64,000 nucleotides of DNA from Litoreibacter albidus (GCF_900107015.1 NZ_FNOI01000001.1:808501-872500), one strand, 5' to 3'; numbered from the stretch's first letter, positions 18,029-27,462 are shown. Translations and numbers: made by a program. Notes: a model not told the origin generated them from the letters alone.

Positions 18029-18060
18029 GGCAGGGGCGGCACATGGGTGTGGCCCCTGCC
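18029..18060 (+). other. Stem-loop between pstS and pstC
   Basis: GGCAGGGGC (18029-18037) pairs perfectly with GCCCCTGCC (18052-18060), with a 14-nt loop and no T run. It probably stabilises the pstS mRNA 3' end or partly attenuates read-through to pstC. Confidence 0.6.
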
Positions 18061-18098
18061 ATACCACGCAAGACCACTAGATTTCCTTCGGGGGGCGG

Positions 18099-19475
18099 AT
18101 GCTGACAGTTACTTTCTTCGCGATCCTGGCGCTTGCGCTGGCGTTCTACCTCGTTGGCCGCAGCCGCGCCGTGTCCGTTGTTGGGGGCGAGGTGCACCAG
18201 CTGCACTCCCGCCCGAACTTCCACGGCACGCTGGCGATGATGCTATCCGCAATCTGCGGAATTTTGGCGCTGCTGGTGATCGGCACCGCATGGGGCGCCT
18301 ACATCGAGCGCAGCCTGCTAGCCGACATTATGGCGGCACAACCTGACCTGACCCCGATTGAAGCCGAGCTGGTGTTGTCGGACGCCCATGCGCTTGCCAG
18401 CGGCGGCATTGCCTCGCGCAGCGACGCGCTGCGTATCGCTATGGCGGAGCAGGTAACAAGCAAAGGCGCGCTTCATCAGTGGGGCACCATCGCGGTGTCA
18501 CTGGGCCTGACCGTTCTCGCGGGGCTTTGGGCGATCGCAAAGATTGCCCCTGAATGGCGCGCGCGCAACCGCTCCGAGACCATCGTGCGCCGCGTGCTGA
18601 TGCTGACGGCCATTATCGCAGTGCTGACCACGGTTGGCATTGTGATGTCGTTGATTTTCGAGACGATCAACTTCTTCGACAACATTGACTGGCAAATTCA
18701 TAAGTTCCTGTTCGGCACGACGTGGTCACCTTTGTCCGGCGTGCAGGCGGGCAAGCTTGACCCCGACAAGGTGGGCGCGATCCCGCTGTTTGCTGGGACG
18801 TTGATGATCACCGTGATTGCCATGCTGGTGGCGGTTCCAATCGGATTGTTGTCCGCTATCTACCTGTCGGATTTTGCCAGCGCCCGTGTGCGTGCATGGG
18901 CCAAGCCGATGCTGGAGCTTTTGGCGGGTATCCCCACGGTTGTTTACGGCTTCTTCGCTGCGATCACGCTGGCACCATTCATAAGGAACTCTGGTGAGGC
19001 GATCGGCTTGACCATCGCATCGGAGAGCGCGCTGGCGGCAGGTATCGTCATGGGGATCATGATTATCCCGTTCATCTCTTCTTTGTCGGACGATGTAATC
19101 AACGCGGTGCCACAATCCCTACGCGACGGCTCTTATGGATTGGGGGCCACCAAGGGGGAAACCATCCGGCAGGTTGTGCTGCCTGCCGCGTTGCCCGGCA
19201 TCGTGTCGGCAGTGCTGCTGGGCGTGTCGCGCGCTGTGGGCGAAACGATGATCGTGGTGATGGCCGCGGGGCAGGGTGCAAATCTGACTGCGAACCCGCT
19301 GGAAGCCGTCACGACCGTGACTGTGCAAATCGTTATGCTGATCACCGGCGACACTGAGGCATCCACCGCCGCAGGCCCCGCCTTCACGCTTGGATTTACG
19401 CTGTTCTGCGTAACCTTGCTTATGAACATCGCGGCGCAACGTGTCGTGCACAAATACCGCGAACTTTACGATTAA
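18099..19475 (+). CDS. pstC: Phosphate ABC transporter permease PstC
   Basis: 458 aa inner-membrane permease, longer than the ~320 aa E. coli protein. An N-terminal extension of about 180 residues carries three further hydrophobic segments (near 3-20, 45-68 and 130-147). The binding-protein-dependent transport core follows, with the EAA-type loop DGSYGLGATKGETIRQVVLPAALPGI. Extended PstC is usual in alphaproteobacteria. GGGGGGCGG precedes the ATG. pstA follows after 12 nt. Confidence 0.94.
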   Translation: MLTVTFFAILALALAFYLVGRSRAVSVVGGEVHQLHSRPNFHGTLAMMLSAICGILALLVIGTAWGAYIERSLLADIMAAQPDLTPIEAELVLSDAHALASGGIASRSDALRIAMAEQVTSKGALHQWGTIAVSLGLTVLAGLWAIAKIAPEWRARNRSETIVRRVLMLTAIIAVLTTVGIVMSLIFETINFFDNIDWQIHKFLFGTTWSPLSGVQAGKLDPDKVGAIPLFAGTLMITVIAMLVAVPIGLLSAIYLSDFASARVRAWAKPMLELLAGIPTVVYGFFAAITLAPFIRNSGEAIGLTIASESALAAGIVMGIMIIPFISSLSDDVINAVPQSLRDGSYGLGATKGETIRQVVLPAALPGIVSAVLLGVSRAVGETMIVVMAAGQGANLTANPLEAVTTVTVQIVMLITGDTEASTAAGPAFTLGFTLFCVTLLMNIAAQRVVHKYRELYD

Positions 19476-19487
19476 GGGCCTTGGCAA

Positions 19488-21266
19488 ATGGTTGATATGA
19501 CAACACTTAGCGTGCGCCACTCCGGCGAGGCCTCGGCCAAGCGCATCCGTAAGCGGCGTGCCGCTGAGACACGGCTGAAAGCCTATGGCATCTTCGCACT
19601 GGCCTTTGCGGGCGCGGCGCTGATCGCACTTTTGGGCTCTGTCTTCACCAAGGCGGGTGGTGCGTTGACGGAGACCTACCTGACGTTGCCGGTGACGCTG
19701 GAAGCGTCCGAGATTGATCCTGATGGCACCAAAGACGCGAGCATCATCCGGCGTGCTGACTTCTCTGGGCTGACCAAGGACATGTTGAAGGCACAGTTCC
19801 CGAATGCCAAGGGGCGCACTGTCCGCCGTGAGCTCTACGACCTTACATCCTCCGGCGCGGCGTTTGAGTTGGCTGATGAGGTGGCCGCCGATCCGTCGCT
19901 GATTGGCCAAACCATCGACTATGAATTCCTCGCGTCGGATGTGACGGACCTCTACCTGAAAGGCGCCTTCGGGGATCTGGTTTCGCAAGCGGTGAAGGGC
20001 AACCTGACGCTGACAGAGCAGGACGGCAGCTATCTGGTGTCCTCAACCTCGGATGACTTTTCCAAAGCGCTGGAGCGCGTCAAAGAAGGCCTGACCGTCA
20101 ACGCTGACCGTCTGCGCGGCTTGGCGAAACTGCAAGACAACGGCGTGGTGGAATTTACCCGCCGCGCGGAGGTCGCGGAGTCCACAGAGGAGCGTGAAAA
20201 GAACACCGCACTGGCAGAAGCGCGCGCAGCTGCACGCGACAAACTGCTGGCAGATGCGGACGCCTTGGACCTGCGCGCGGTGGCTGCGGGCGGTGACGAG
20301 GTGCTGAATGAAGACAACCGTTCGGTGCTGATCAACGTTGCAGGCGGTTGGCTGAAGATGACGCAGATCACCCCAAGCGGCGGGATCGCCGAGGCTATCG
20401 TGCCGATGGAGCGTCCGGTGTCGGCCTCAAATACTTGGGGGCTGTTCACCACGGACCTGCCGGAATCCTCGCGCAAAGTGTCTGACAACCAGATCATCTG
20501 GATTGAGCAGCTGCAGGCGCAGGGCAGAGTGGACGTCGTGTTCAACACCCGCTTCTTTACCGCAGGCGACAGCCGCGAGCCGGAACTGGCGGGCATCTGG
20601 GGCGCGGTTGTCGGGTCGTTCTGGACAATGGTCGTGACCTTCCTGCTGGCCTTCCCCACGGGTGTGATGGCCGCGATCTATCTTGAGGAATTCGCACCCA
20701 AGAACAAGCTGACCGACTTCGTTGAGGTGAACATCAACAACCTCGCGGCTGTGCCGTCGATCGTGTTCGGTCTGCTCGGGCTGTCGGTTTTTCTGGGGGT
20801 GTTCGGCGTGCCGCGCTCCGCACCACTGGCGGGTGGGATCGTGTTGGCGCTTATGACGCTGCCGACGATTATTATCGCCTCCCGCGCCGCCATCCGTGCC
20901 GTGCCACCATCTATCCGTGACGCCGCCGTGGGCTTGGGCGCAAGCCCGATCCAAGCCGCGTTGCACCACGTCTTGCCATTGGCCATGCCAGGCATTTTGA
21001 CGGGGACAATTATCGGCATGGCGCAAGCCTTGGGTGAAACAGCGCCGCTGATCATGATCGGCATGGTGGCTTTTATCGTGGATATCCCCGGCTCTTTCAC
21101 TGACAGCGCATCGGTGCTTCCGGTGCAGGTGTTCCGCTGGTCCGACTTCCCCGAGCGTGCGTTCGAGGCGCGGACTTCCGCGGCGATCTGCGTGCTTCTC
21201 CTGTTCCTTGTCGTGATGAATGCGATTGCCGTGTTCATGCGCAAACGATTTGAAAGACGGTGGTAA
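19488..21266 (+). CDS. pstA: Phosphate ABC transporter permease PstA with large N-terminal domain
   Basis: 592 aa, about twice the 296 aa E. coli PstA. After one membrane segment (about 36-58) comes a ~300-residue polar region (DUF3333-like, with a helical coiled-coil stretch around residues 225-255) that should face the periplasm. The six-segment permease core starts near residue 360, with the EAA loop DAAVGLGASPIQAALHHVLPLAMPGI. Pairs with PstC in the membrane. The pstB start follows the stop almost immediately. Confidence 0.94.
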   Translation: MVDMTTLSVRHSGEASAKRIRKRRAAETRLKAYGIFALAFAGAALIALLGSVFTKAGGALTETYLTLPVTLEASEIDPDGTKDASIIRRADFSGLTKDMLKAQFPNAKGRTVRRELYDLTSSGAAFELADEVAADPSLIGQTIDYEFLASDVTDLYLKGAFGDLVSQAVKGNLTLTEQDGSYLVSSTSDDFSKALERVKEGLTVNADRLRGLAKLQDNGVVEFTRRAEVAESTEEREKNTALAEARAAARDKLLADADALDLRAVAAGGDEVLNEDNRSVLINVAGGWLKMTQITPSGGIAEAIVPMERPVSASNTWGLFTTDLPESSRKVSDNQIIWIEQLQAQGRVDVVFNTRFFTAGDSREPELAGIWGAVVGSFWTMVVTFLLAFPTGVMAAIYLEEFAPKNKLTDFVEVNINNLAAVPSIVFGLLGLSVFLGVFGVPRSAPLAGGIVLALMTLPTIIIASRAAIRAVPPSIRDAAVGLGASPIQAALHHVLPLAMPGILTGTIIGMAQALGETAPLIMIGMVAFIVDIPGSFTDSASVLPVQVFRWSDFPERAFEARTSAAICVLLLFLVVMNAIAVFMRKRFERRW

Positions 21267-21269
21267 ACC

Positions 21270-22073
21270 ATGCTCGATACGACACAGACATTTCAGACGG
21301 AGCGGACCATGTCCAAAAATATCAAGATTAGCGCCAAGAACGTGGACGTCTTCTACGGCGACACCCACGCAATCAAAGGCGTTGACGTCGAAATCGAGGA
21401 CAAGTCCGTCACCGCATTCATCGGGCCGTCAGGCTGCGGCAAGTCCACGTTTTTGCGTTGCATTAACCGGATGAACGACACCATCGACATCTGCCGCGTT
21501 ACGGGTGACATTTTGCTGGAAGGCGAAGACATCTACGCCAAGTCCATCGATCCCGTGCAACTGCGTGCGCGGGTGGGCATGGTGTTCCAAAAACCGAACC
21601 CCTTCCCAAAGTCGATCTACGACAATGTGGCCTACGGCCCCACGATCCACGGCTTGGCGAAGAACAAGGCAGAACTTGATGAAATTGTTGAGCAATCTTT
21701 GCGCCGCGCCGCCATTTGGGATGAGGTGAAAGATCGCCTTCACCAGCCTGGCACGGGCCTGTCGGGTGGCCAGCAGCAGCGGCTATGTATCGGGCGCGCC
21801 ATCGCCACCGCGCCGGAAGTTTTGTTGATGGACGAGCCTTGCTCCGCACTTGACCCGATTGCCACGGCGCAGGTTGAGGAGCTGATCGACGAACTCCGCG
21901 CCAGCTACACCGTTGTTATCGTGACGCACTCCATGCAGCAGGCCGCGCGGGTCAGCCAGAAAACTGCCTTTTTCCACTTGGGCAACGTTGTGGAATACGG
22001 CGATACGGATAAAATTTTCACCAACCCCGAAGATAGCCGCACTGAAAGCTATATCACCGGACGGATCGGGTAG
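21270..22073 (+). CDS. pstB: Phosphate ABC transporter ATPase
   Basis: 267 aa from the ATG at 21270. An internal ATG at 21309 has the better Shine-Dalgarno (GGAG, 6-7 nt) and would give 254 aa, so the true start is uncertain. Walker [13 protein letters not shown] signature [14 protein letters not shown] and Walker [14 protein letters not shown] are present; [15 protein letters not shown] is typical of PstB. Energises PstCA. phoU follows after 11 nt. Confidence 0.95.
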   Translation: MLDTTQTFQTERTMSKNIKISAKNVDVFYGDTHAIKGVDVEIEDKSVTAFIGPSGCGKSTFLRCINRMNDTIDICRVTGDILLEGEDIYAKSIDPVQLRARVGMVFQKPNPFPKSIYDNVAYGPTIHGLAKNKAELDEIVEQSLRRAAIWDEVKDRLHQPGTGLSGGQQQRLCIGRAIATAPEVLLMDEPCSALDPIATAQVEELIDELRASYTVVIVTHSMQQAARVSQKTAFFHLGNVVEYGDTDKIFTNPEDSRTESYITGRIG

Positions 22074-22084
22074 GGAGCAGGACT

Positions 22085-22804
22085 ATGATGGACCAAGGAC
22101 ATATTGCATCCGCATTTGACCGTGATCTAGACGCTGTCCAAGCGTTGATCATGAAAATGGGCGGTTTGGTTGAAACTGCAATCTCCGACGCCGCGCGGGC
22201 GTTGGAGATGCGCGATACCGAACTGGGCGAACAAGTGCGCCAGAACGACAAGTTGATCGACGAGCTGGAAGAGCAAGTCGCCTCGGAAGTTGCACGGGTG
22301 ATTGCGATGCGTTCGCCTGCGGCGGGTGACCTGCGCACGGTGCTCTCCGTGCTGAAGATCTCGGGCAATCTGGAGCGCATGGGCGATTATGCCAAAAACT
22401 TGGGGAAACGAACGGCTGTTCTGTCCGAAATGCCAGCGATTACCGGCACAGGCGGCGCGTTGCGCCGGATGACGCAGCTTGTGAACCTGATGCTGAAAGA
22501 TGCACTCGATGCCTATATCCAGCGCGACCTGGAGCTGGCAATCAATGTACGCCAGCGCGACGCGGACGTTGATCAGATGTATAATGCGCTGTTTCGCGAA
22601 TTCCTGACGCATATGATGGAAGATCCGCGCAACATTACGGCGTGCATGCACCTGCATTTCATCGCCAAGAACGTCGAACGGATGGGCGATCACGTGACGT
22701 CGATCTGCGAGCAGGTCATCTATCTTGTGACCGGCGAGATGCCGGATGAGGACCGCACAAAAACGGACAGAACATCCACCGACAGCACTCTCGGAAAGGT
22801 TTAA
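22085..22804 (+). CDS. phoU: Phosphate transport regulator PhoU
   Basis: 239 aa helical protein with two PhoU repeats of about 100 residues (LVETAISDAARALEMRD, NLERMGDYAKNLGKR; then HLHFIAKNVERMGDHVTSI). The E/D-x-x-x-D metal-cluster motifs lie in each. It mediates inhibition of PhoR at high phosphate and restrains Pst uptake. The start may equally be the second Met codon (22088). The gene ends one nucleotide before the ATG of phoB. Confidence 0.95.
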   Translation: MMDQGHIASAFDRDLDAVQALIMKMGGLVETAISDAARALEMRDTELGEQVRQNDKLIDELEEQVASEVARVIAMRSPAAGDLRTVLSVLKISGNLERMGDYAKNLGKRTAVLSEMPAITGTGGALRRMTQLVNLMLKDALDAYIQRDLELAINVRQRDADVDQMYNALFREFLTHMMEDPRNITACMHLHFIAKNVERMGDHVTSICEQVIYLVTGEMPDEDRTKTDRTSTDSTLGKV

Positions 22805-22805
22805 T

Positions 22806-23492
22806 ATGACGTCGCAACCTGTTGTTCTAATTGTTGAAGATGATCCTGCGCAACGGGAAGTTCTTGCCTATAACGTGCGTGCGGAAGGCTACTTGGTCGA
22901 AACCGCCGAGAATGGCGACGAGGCGCTGCTACGCATACAGGAACACGCGCCGGATGTGATCGTGCTGGACTGGATGCTGCCAAATGTCTCCGGCATCGAA
23001 ATATGCCGCCAAATCAAAGCCAAGCCTGAGACGCGGCGGATACCGGTCATCATGCTATCGGCACGTTCCGAGGAAGATGACCGCGTGCGCGGGCTGGAGA
23101 TCGGTGCAGATGATTATGTTGTGAAGCCGTATTCTGTTGCGGAGCTTTTGGCACGTCTGCGTACGCAGCTTCGCCGCTCACGTCCGTCTGCGGTTGGTCA
23201 ACGTCTCGAATATGAGGACGTGGTGATGGACGTTGAGGAGCACCGCGTGTTTCGCGGTGATACTGCGCTGAAGCTTGGGCCGACAGAATTCAGGCTTCTG
23301 GCCACATTCATGGAACGCCCAGGGCGCGTGTGGTCGCGCGAGCAGTTGTTGGACCGCGTCTGGGGCCGCGACATCTACGTCGACACGCGCACGGTGGACG
23401 TACATGTCGGGCGTCTGCGTAAGGTTTTATGCTCAACAGGCGGCGACGATCCGGTGCGCACGGTGCGCGGCGCCGGATATGCGTTAGGCTAA
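22806..23492 (+). CDS. phoB: Phosphate-regulon response regulator PhoB
   Basis: 228 aa OmpR-class regulator. The receiver domain has acidic pocket EDD, phospho-acceptor Asp in VIVLDWMLP and the conserved Lys in VVKPYS. The C-terminal winged helix ends RTVDVHVGRLRKVL...VRTVRGAGYALG. Start set at the ATG 1 nt after the phoU stop; a frame starting at 22746 overlaps phoU. It should bind the boxes at 16900-16940. Confidence 0.95.
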   Translation: MTSQPVVLIVEDDPAQREVLAYNVRAEGYLVETAENGDEALLRIQEHAPDVIVLDWMLPNVSGIEICRQIKAKPETRRIPVIMLSARSEEDDRVRGLEIGADDYVVKPYSVAELLARLRTQLRRSRPSAVGQRLEYEDVVMDVEEHRVFRGDTALKLGPTEFRLLATFMERPGRVWSREQLLDRVWGRDIYVDTRTVDVHVGRLRKVLCSTGGDDPVRTVRGAGYALG

Positions 23493-23811
23493 CGGTTTAA
23501 ATTACTCATATATAGCTGAGGGTTATTGCAGGGCTTTATCATATATTATTGCACTGCACCCACTATTTATTTACATAATACTGATTATAGGTAAAGCGTG
23601 TGTGTCTCACTCAACGCTGAGTGTTCCGAAATTCTCGCCCCAGCTGCGACCGACGGCTAACGCCTTTTCTTGTGTAAGTTTTCAGGTCTGCGTTAATTTT
23701 ATTGCGCCAAACCGCGCCTTTTCGTAGCGAATGTCCATATGCCGAGCGTAAACTGCTCGACAGTATCTGCGCGAGGACGTAGGTATTTAAGGATACTGCG
23801 AGGAGCCGTCG
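23493..23811. other. AT-rich intergenic region between phoB and aroQ
   Basis: 319 bp without a convincing gene, and markedly AT-rich near 23500-23600 compared with its surroundings. A perfect 6-bp inverted repeat CACTCA-ACGC-TGAGTG lies at 23608-23623. No T-rich intrinsic terminator for phoB was found. The aroQ promoter must lie in the distal part; a GAGGAG leader precedes aroQ. Confidence 0.4.
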
Positions 23812-24261
23812 ATGACTTCTATTCTTGTCCTCAATGGGCCAAATCTGAATCTACTGGGCACACGGCAGCCGGATGTTTATGGCTCCGTCACACTGCCGGA
23901 CGTGGAGGAAATGTGCGAAACGCACGGCAAGTCCTTGGGAATGAAGATTTCCTGCCTGCAGTCGAACCATGAAGGCGTGCTGATCGACGCGATACATGCG
24001 GCCAAAGGATCGCATGCCGGTATCGTGCTGAACGCTGGTGCTTTTACCCATACATCTGTGGCACTTATGGACGCTATCGCATCTGTGGAGTTGCCCGTCG
24101 TCGAGGTGCATTTGTCCAACATCCATGCGCGGGAAGCGTTCCGCCACAAGTCCTTCATCGCCCCTGTCGCGTTGGGCCAAATCGCAGGGTTCGGCGCAAC
24201 GGGTTATCTTTTGGCGCTGGACGCGCTGTCGGCGCATTTGGGGCGTGGGCGCGGAGCATGA
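23812..24261 (+). CDS. aroQ: Type II 3-dehydroquinate dehydratase
   Basis: 149 aa dodecameric enzyme converting 3-dehydroquinate to 3-dehydroshikimate in the shikimate pathway. Diagnostic segments: ILVLNGPNLNLLGTRQPDVYG with the catalytic Arg and Tyr, QSNHEG, NAGAFTHTSVAL, and EVHLSNIHAREAFRHKS with the catalytic His. Length is normal. GAGGAG precedes the ATG. The stop overlaps the next gene by 4 nt (ATGA). Confidence 0.96.
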   Translation: MTSILVLNGPNLNLLGTRQPDVYGSVTLPDVEEMCETHGKSLGMKISCLQSNHEGVLIDAIHAAKGSHAGIVLNAGAFTHTSVALMDAIASVELPVVEVHLSNIHAREAFRHKSFIAPVALGQIAGFGATGYLLALDALSAHLGRGRGA

Positions 24262-25016
24262 TACAAGAGCACCTTGGAGATATCATCGCGAGCAATTCGC
24301 TGGAGGACGTCTGGTCCCTGCACACCGCCAAAATGGCGGAGTTCGGGTTTGACCGCTTGGTCTACGGCTACACACGTTTTCGGACTGGATCGACTTTAGG
24401 CGACCTGCAAGACGCGCTGATCCTCACCAACCACGAGCCCGCCTATGTGGAGCACTTTGTGGGCGACGGCGGCTATTATCAAGGCCCGATGGTCGCATGG
24501 GCCGCAGAGAACGTGGGCGCGTGTAGCTGGTCCCTGATGCGGGATTTGGCGATGTCGGGCAAGCTGTCCCCTGGCGAGATGGAAGTTGTCGCGCTGAACC
24601 AAAGGCTTGGCGTTACTGCGGGTTACACGATTAGTTTTCACGATGTCTCGATGCGGGCTAAGGGTGCAACGGGCCTCACCGCGCGTCGTGGGCTGTCGCA
24701 AGACGACGTGGACGAGATCTGGGCCAAGCATGGCGCAGATATTGAACTGGCCAACAAGGTTATGCACCTCAAGGTCACGCAGCTGCCGCATACTACCGGC
24801 CAGCGTCGTCCGCTCACCGCACGCCAGCGCGAGGTGCTGGAATGGGTGGCAGACGGCAAGACGATCCAAGACACTGCGACGATCATGGGATTGAACCCCG
24901 CTACGATCGAAAAGCACCTGCGTTTGGCCCGAGAAACCTTGGATGTGGACACCACTGCGCAGGCTATTTTGAAGGCCTCCAGCCAGAACCAGTTCTTCCT
25001 GATTGAGAGCGAATAG
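24258..25016 (+). CDS. LuxR-family regulator with autoinducer-binding-like domain
   Basis: 252 aa transcription factor. The N-terminal autoinducer-binding-like domain covers about 15-165. The C-terminal LuxR helix-turn-helix (LTARQREVLEWVADGKTIQDTATIMGLNPATIEKHLRLARETL) covers about 190-245. No synthase gene is nearby, so it is a LuxR solo in this window. In the ligand pocket, the usual Asp-Pro pair is replaced by Gly-Pro (YYQGPMV, about 73-79), so it may bind another ligand or none. Overlaps the aroQ stop by 4 nt; co-expression with a shikimate gene is noteworthy but unexplained. Confidence 0.85.
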   Translation: MIQEHLGDIIASNSLEDVWSLHTAKMAEFGFDRLVYGYTRFRTGSTLGDLQDALILTNHEPAYVEHFVGDGGYYQGPMVAWAAENVGACSWSLMRDLAMSGKLSPGEMEVVALNQRLGVTAGYTISFHDVSMRAKGATGLTARRGLSQDDVDEIWAKHGADIELANKVMHLKVTQLPHTTGQRRPLTARQREVLEWVADGKTIQDTATIMGLNPATIEKHLRLARETLDVDTTAQAILKASSQNQFFLIESE

Positions 25017-25202
25017 GCACCCTGCCCTGACGTCCGTTTTCAGTGAAGTTTTGTGTTGATTTTTCGCCCTGAAAAATCTGGCACTAAGAGTTAGGTTTCC
25101 GTTTTGAATCAAGCTTCTACGCGCCACTCCTAATGTTGGCGTCGAGTGGAGGTAAGGAAAGCCATACTTTGAAATTTTGCACTGCAGCGTAATAGTTTTA
25201 AC

Positions 25203-25425
25203 CATGTCTCATGAGTGACGGCTTCGGCCGTGAGACTATGTTAAGGGTGCACCTTGCATTTCCAAGGGTTGCTGCCGACAGGATCCGTCCCGTTGGCGCA
25301 CATCCCCAAGGCTTCGACAGGTCTTGAGGATGTATGCTCTCCTCCCTGTCGGGCCTGCATCTTCCCCAGCGTGGGGGCCTGACAACCAGAAACGGCGCGA
25401 AGGGTTTCCCCCTCGCGCCGTTTTT
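25203..25425 (+). ncRNA. Candidate structured non-coding RNA
   Basis: No protein-coding frame is convincing in this 432-bp gap. A possible promoter is TTTGAA (25169-25174) and TAATAG (25191-25196), 16 bp apart. Successive pairings follow: GTCTCA/TGAGAC (25206-25236) enclosing a TTCG-capped stem; CCGACAGG (25275-25282) with CCTGTCGG (25345-25352); inside it ACATCC (25300-25305) with GGATGT (25328-25333). The 3' end is an intrinsic terminator (25391-25425). The long rod-like fold recalls 6S-type RNA, but no family could be assigned by eye. It could also be a long 3' UTR of the luxR-type gene. Confidence 0.4.
25391..25425. terminator. Bidirectional intrinsic terminator
   Basis: AACGGCGCGA (25391-25400) pairs with TCGCGCCGTT (25413-25422), a perfect 10-bp stem with a 12-nt loop. 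On the plus strand it runs into five T residues. On the minus strand it runs into TTT, 24 bp after the tsf stop. It serves tsf and any plus-strand transcript from 25203. Confidence 0.8.
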
Positions 25426-25448
25426 AGGTTCTACAGATGAAGGCGGAA

Positions 25449-26324
25449 TTAGCCTTTCAGCGTTGCCGCCACTTCTTCTGCGAAGTTCTCTTCTTTTTTC
25501 TCGATGCCTTCGCCAACTTCCAGACGCACGAAGCCAGTGATCTCAACGCCAGCTTCTTTAGCAGCAGCTTCGACGGTCAGGTCTGGGTTCACAACGAACT
25601 GTTGGTTCAGCAAAGTAACCTCGGCCATGAATTTCTTCATGCGGCCAACGATCATCTTTTCGATCACCGCTTCTGGCTTGCCGCTTTCACGGGCAATATC
25701 CATCTGGACGGTTTTCTCTTTTTCAACAACGGCTGGGTCAAGGTCAGCTTCGGACAGGGACGCTGGGTTTACGGCAGCGACGTGCATGGCAACCTGTTTG
25801 CCGAATGCTTCGTTCTCGGAGGACAGAGCCACCAGAACGCCGATTTTGCCCATGCCTTCTGCGGCAGCGTTGTGCACGTAGGACACAACAGACTGGCCCT
25901 CAAGGCGTGCCATGCGGCGCAGGGACATGTTCTCGCCGATGGTCGCGACTTTCGCCGTGATCGTGTCAGCGACGGACTTGCCGCCCATGTCGGCTGCCGC
26001 CAGCTCTTCGGTTGTTTTCGCCCCGATAGCGACGTCTGCAACGCCCGCAACCATTGCTTGGAACTCTGCGTTTTTACCAACGAAGTCGGTTTCGGAGTTC
26101 ACTTCAACCGCAACGCCAACGCCACCGTCTACCTTGACAGCAACAAGGCCTTCAGCGGCGGTGCGACCGGATTTCTTGGCGGCTTTTGCCAAGCCCTTGG
26201 TGCGCAGCCAATCAACAGCGGCTTCCATGTCGCCGTCGTTTTCTGTCAGCGCTTTTTTCGCGTCCATCATGCCTGCGCCTGTGGAATCACGCAGTTCTTT
26301 CACCATTGCAGCGGTAATCGCCAT
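25449..26324 (-). CDS. tsf: Elongation factor Ts
   Basis: 291 aa guanine-nucleotide exchange factor for EF-Tu. The N-terminal UBA-like domain has the signature [19 protein letters not shown]. The core contains SETDFVGKN and the C-terminal [12 protein letters not shown]. Length is normal for alphaproteobacteria. It follows rpsB on the minus strand after 81 nt that hold a strong stem-loop. AGGAGAT precedes the start. Confidence 0.97.
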   Translation of the reverse strand: MAITAAMVKELRDSTGAGMMDAKKALTENDGDMEAAVDWLRTKGLAKAAKKSGRTAAEGLVAVKVDGGVGVAVEVNSETDFVGKNAEFQAMVAGVADVAIGAKTTEELAAADMGGKSVADTITAKVATIGENMSLRRMARLEGQSVVSYVHNAAAEGMGKIGVLVALSSENEAFGKQVAMHVAAVNPASLSEADLDPAVVEKEKTVQMDIARESGKPEAVIEKMIVGRMKKFMAEVTLLNQQFVVNPDLTVEAAAKEAGVEITGFVRLEVGEGIEKKEENFAEEVAATLKG

Positions 26325-26354
26325 CTTGGATCTCCTGAATAGAATTGGATTGAT

Positions 26355-26382
26355 CCCGAAGGCCGTATTTCAGGCCTTCGGG
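26355..26382 (-). other. Intercistronic stem-loop between rpsB and tsf
   Basis: A perfect 10-bp stem, CCCGAAGGCC (26355-26364) and GGCCTTCGGG (26373-26382), with an 8-nt loop and no T run in the direction of transcription. It probably acts as an attenuator, processing or stability element between the two translation genes. Confidence 0.6.
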
Positions 26383-26405
26383 TAACAGATTAGCGTGGAA
26401 AAGGC

Positions 26406-27167
26406 TTAGCCTTCAGCCGCAACAGCTTCTTCAGCCATTGCTTCGTCCATTGCGCCCAGATCAACGCCAGCAGCGCCCATTTGCGCCTGCATGCCGTCCA
26501 GAGCCGCACGTGCAACCAGATCACAGTACAGGCCGATAGCGCGCGATGCGTCGTCGTTGCCCGGGATCAGGTAGTCGATGCCGTCAGGGGAGCAGTTGGT
26601 GTCAACCACAGCAATAACTGGGATGCCCAGTTTCTTTGCTTCGGCGATGGCCAAGTCTTCTTTGTTTACGTCGATCACAACCAGCAGGTCAGGAACGCCG
26701 CCCATTTCACGGATGCCGCCGAGGGAAGCCTGAAGCTTGCCTTGGTCACGTTCCATGCCAAGACGCTCTTTCTTGGTCAGACCTGTGAAGCCGGATTCTT
26801 GGGCTTCGTCGATTTTCTTCAGGCGGTTGATCGAGTTGGAAACGGTTTTCCAGTTCGTCAACGTGCCGCCCAACCAGCGGTGGTTCATGTAGTATTGTGC
26901 GCATTTTTCTGCGGCTTCTGCGATCGGGCGCTGTGCCTGACGCTTGGTGCCGACGAACAAGATGCGGCCGCCTTTTGCTGTGGTGTCGCGCACAACTTGC
27001 AGCGCTTGATCCAGCATTGGGACAGTTTGGGTCAGGTCCATGATGTGGATACCGTTTTTAGCGCCGTAGATGTACGGGGCCATACGCGGGTTCCAGCGTT
27101 GGGTTTGGTGACCAAAGTGAACGCCAGCTTCCAAGAGCTGACGGAGCGAAAATTCTGGCAGTGCCAT
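26406..27167 (-). CDS. rpsB: Ribosomal protein S2
   Basis: 253 aa small-subunit protein. [40 protein letters not shown] at the start and [53 protein letters not shown] are diagnostic. The start at 27167 has AAGGA upstream; the frame extending to 27254 is leader sequence. First gene of the rpsB-tsf operon. The 295 bp up to the divergent gene at 27463 hold the promoters; nothing else was recognised there. Confidence 0.97.
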   Translation of the reverse strand: MALPEFSLRQLLEAGVHFGHQTQRWNPRMAPYIYGAKNGIHIMDLTQTVPMLDQALQVVRDTTAKGGRILFVGTKRQAQRPIAEAAEKCAQYYMNHRWLGGTLTNWKTVSNSINRLKKIDEAQESGFTGLTKKERLGMERDQGKLQASLGGIREMGGVPDLLVVIDVNKEDLAIAEAKKLGIPVIAVVDTNCSPDGIDYLIPGNDDASRAIGLYCDLVARAALDGMQAQMGAAGVDLGAMDEAMAEEAVAAEG

Positions 27168-27462
27168 ATCCGTTTTCCTTTTCCGGTTTAAGCCTCGGCG
27201 GGGTGTTAGAGGCGGATGCCTCAACCGGTGGACGTCATGGGATTTCTCCCCCAATCGGCCCGACCCCGCCTGCGAAGTACGCGCCAGTTAGCCCATGACC
27301 CTCTGTGCCGCAAGTCCCAAAGGGCGAAATGGCCGCGATTAGGTGATTGCCGCGTGAAATTAGGGTGAAAAACCCATGCAATGGGACTGATGCCCCTATC
27401 CACGCGCAATGTCAGGGCGCAAAATCGGTGCGGACGGTCAGTATATTTAAAGGAGAAGTCAT

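Noticed and set aside
25300-25340. Possible tmRNA fragment (a GGCTTCGACAGG string resembles the tmRNA GGATTCGACGGG)
   Set aside because: No acceptor stem, T arm, CCA end or tag-peptide frame is present around it.
25437-27191. Two long plus-strand frames over tsf and rpsB
   Set aside because: Antisense shadows of highly conserved translation genes; no ribosome sites or domains.
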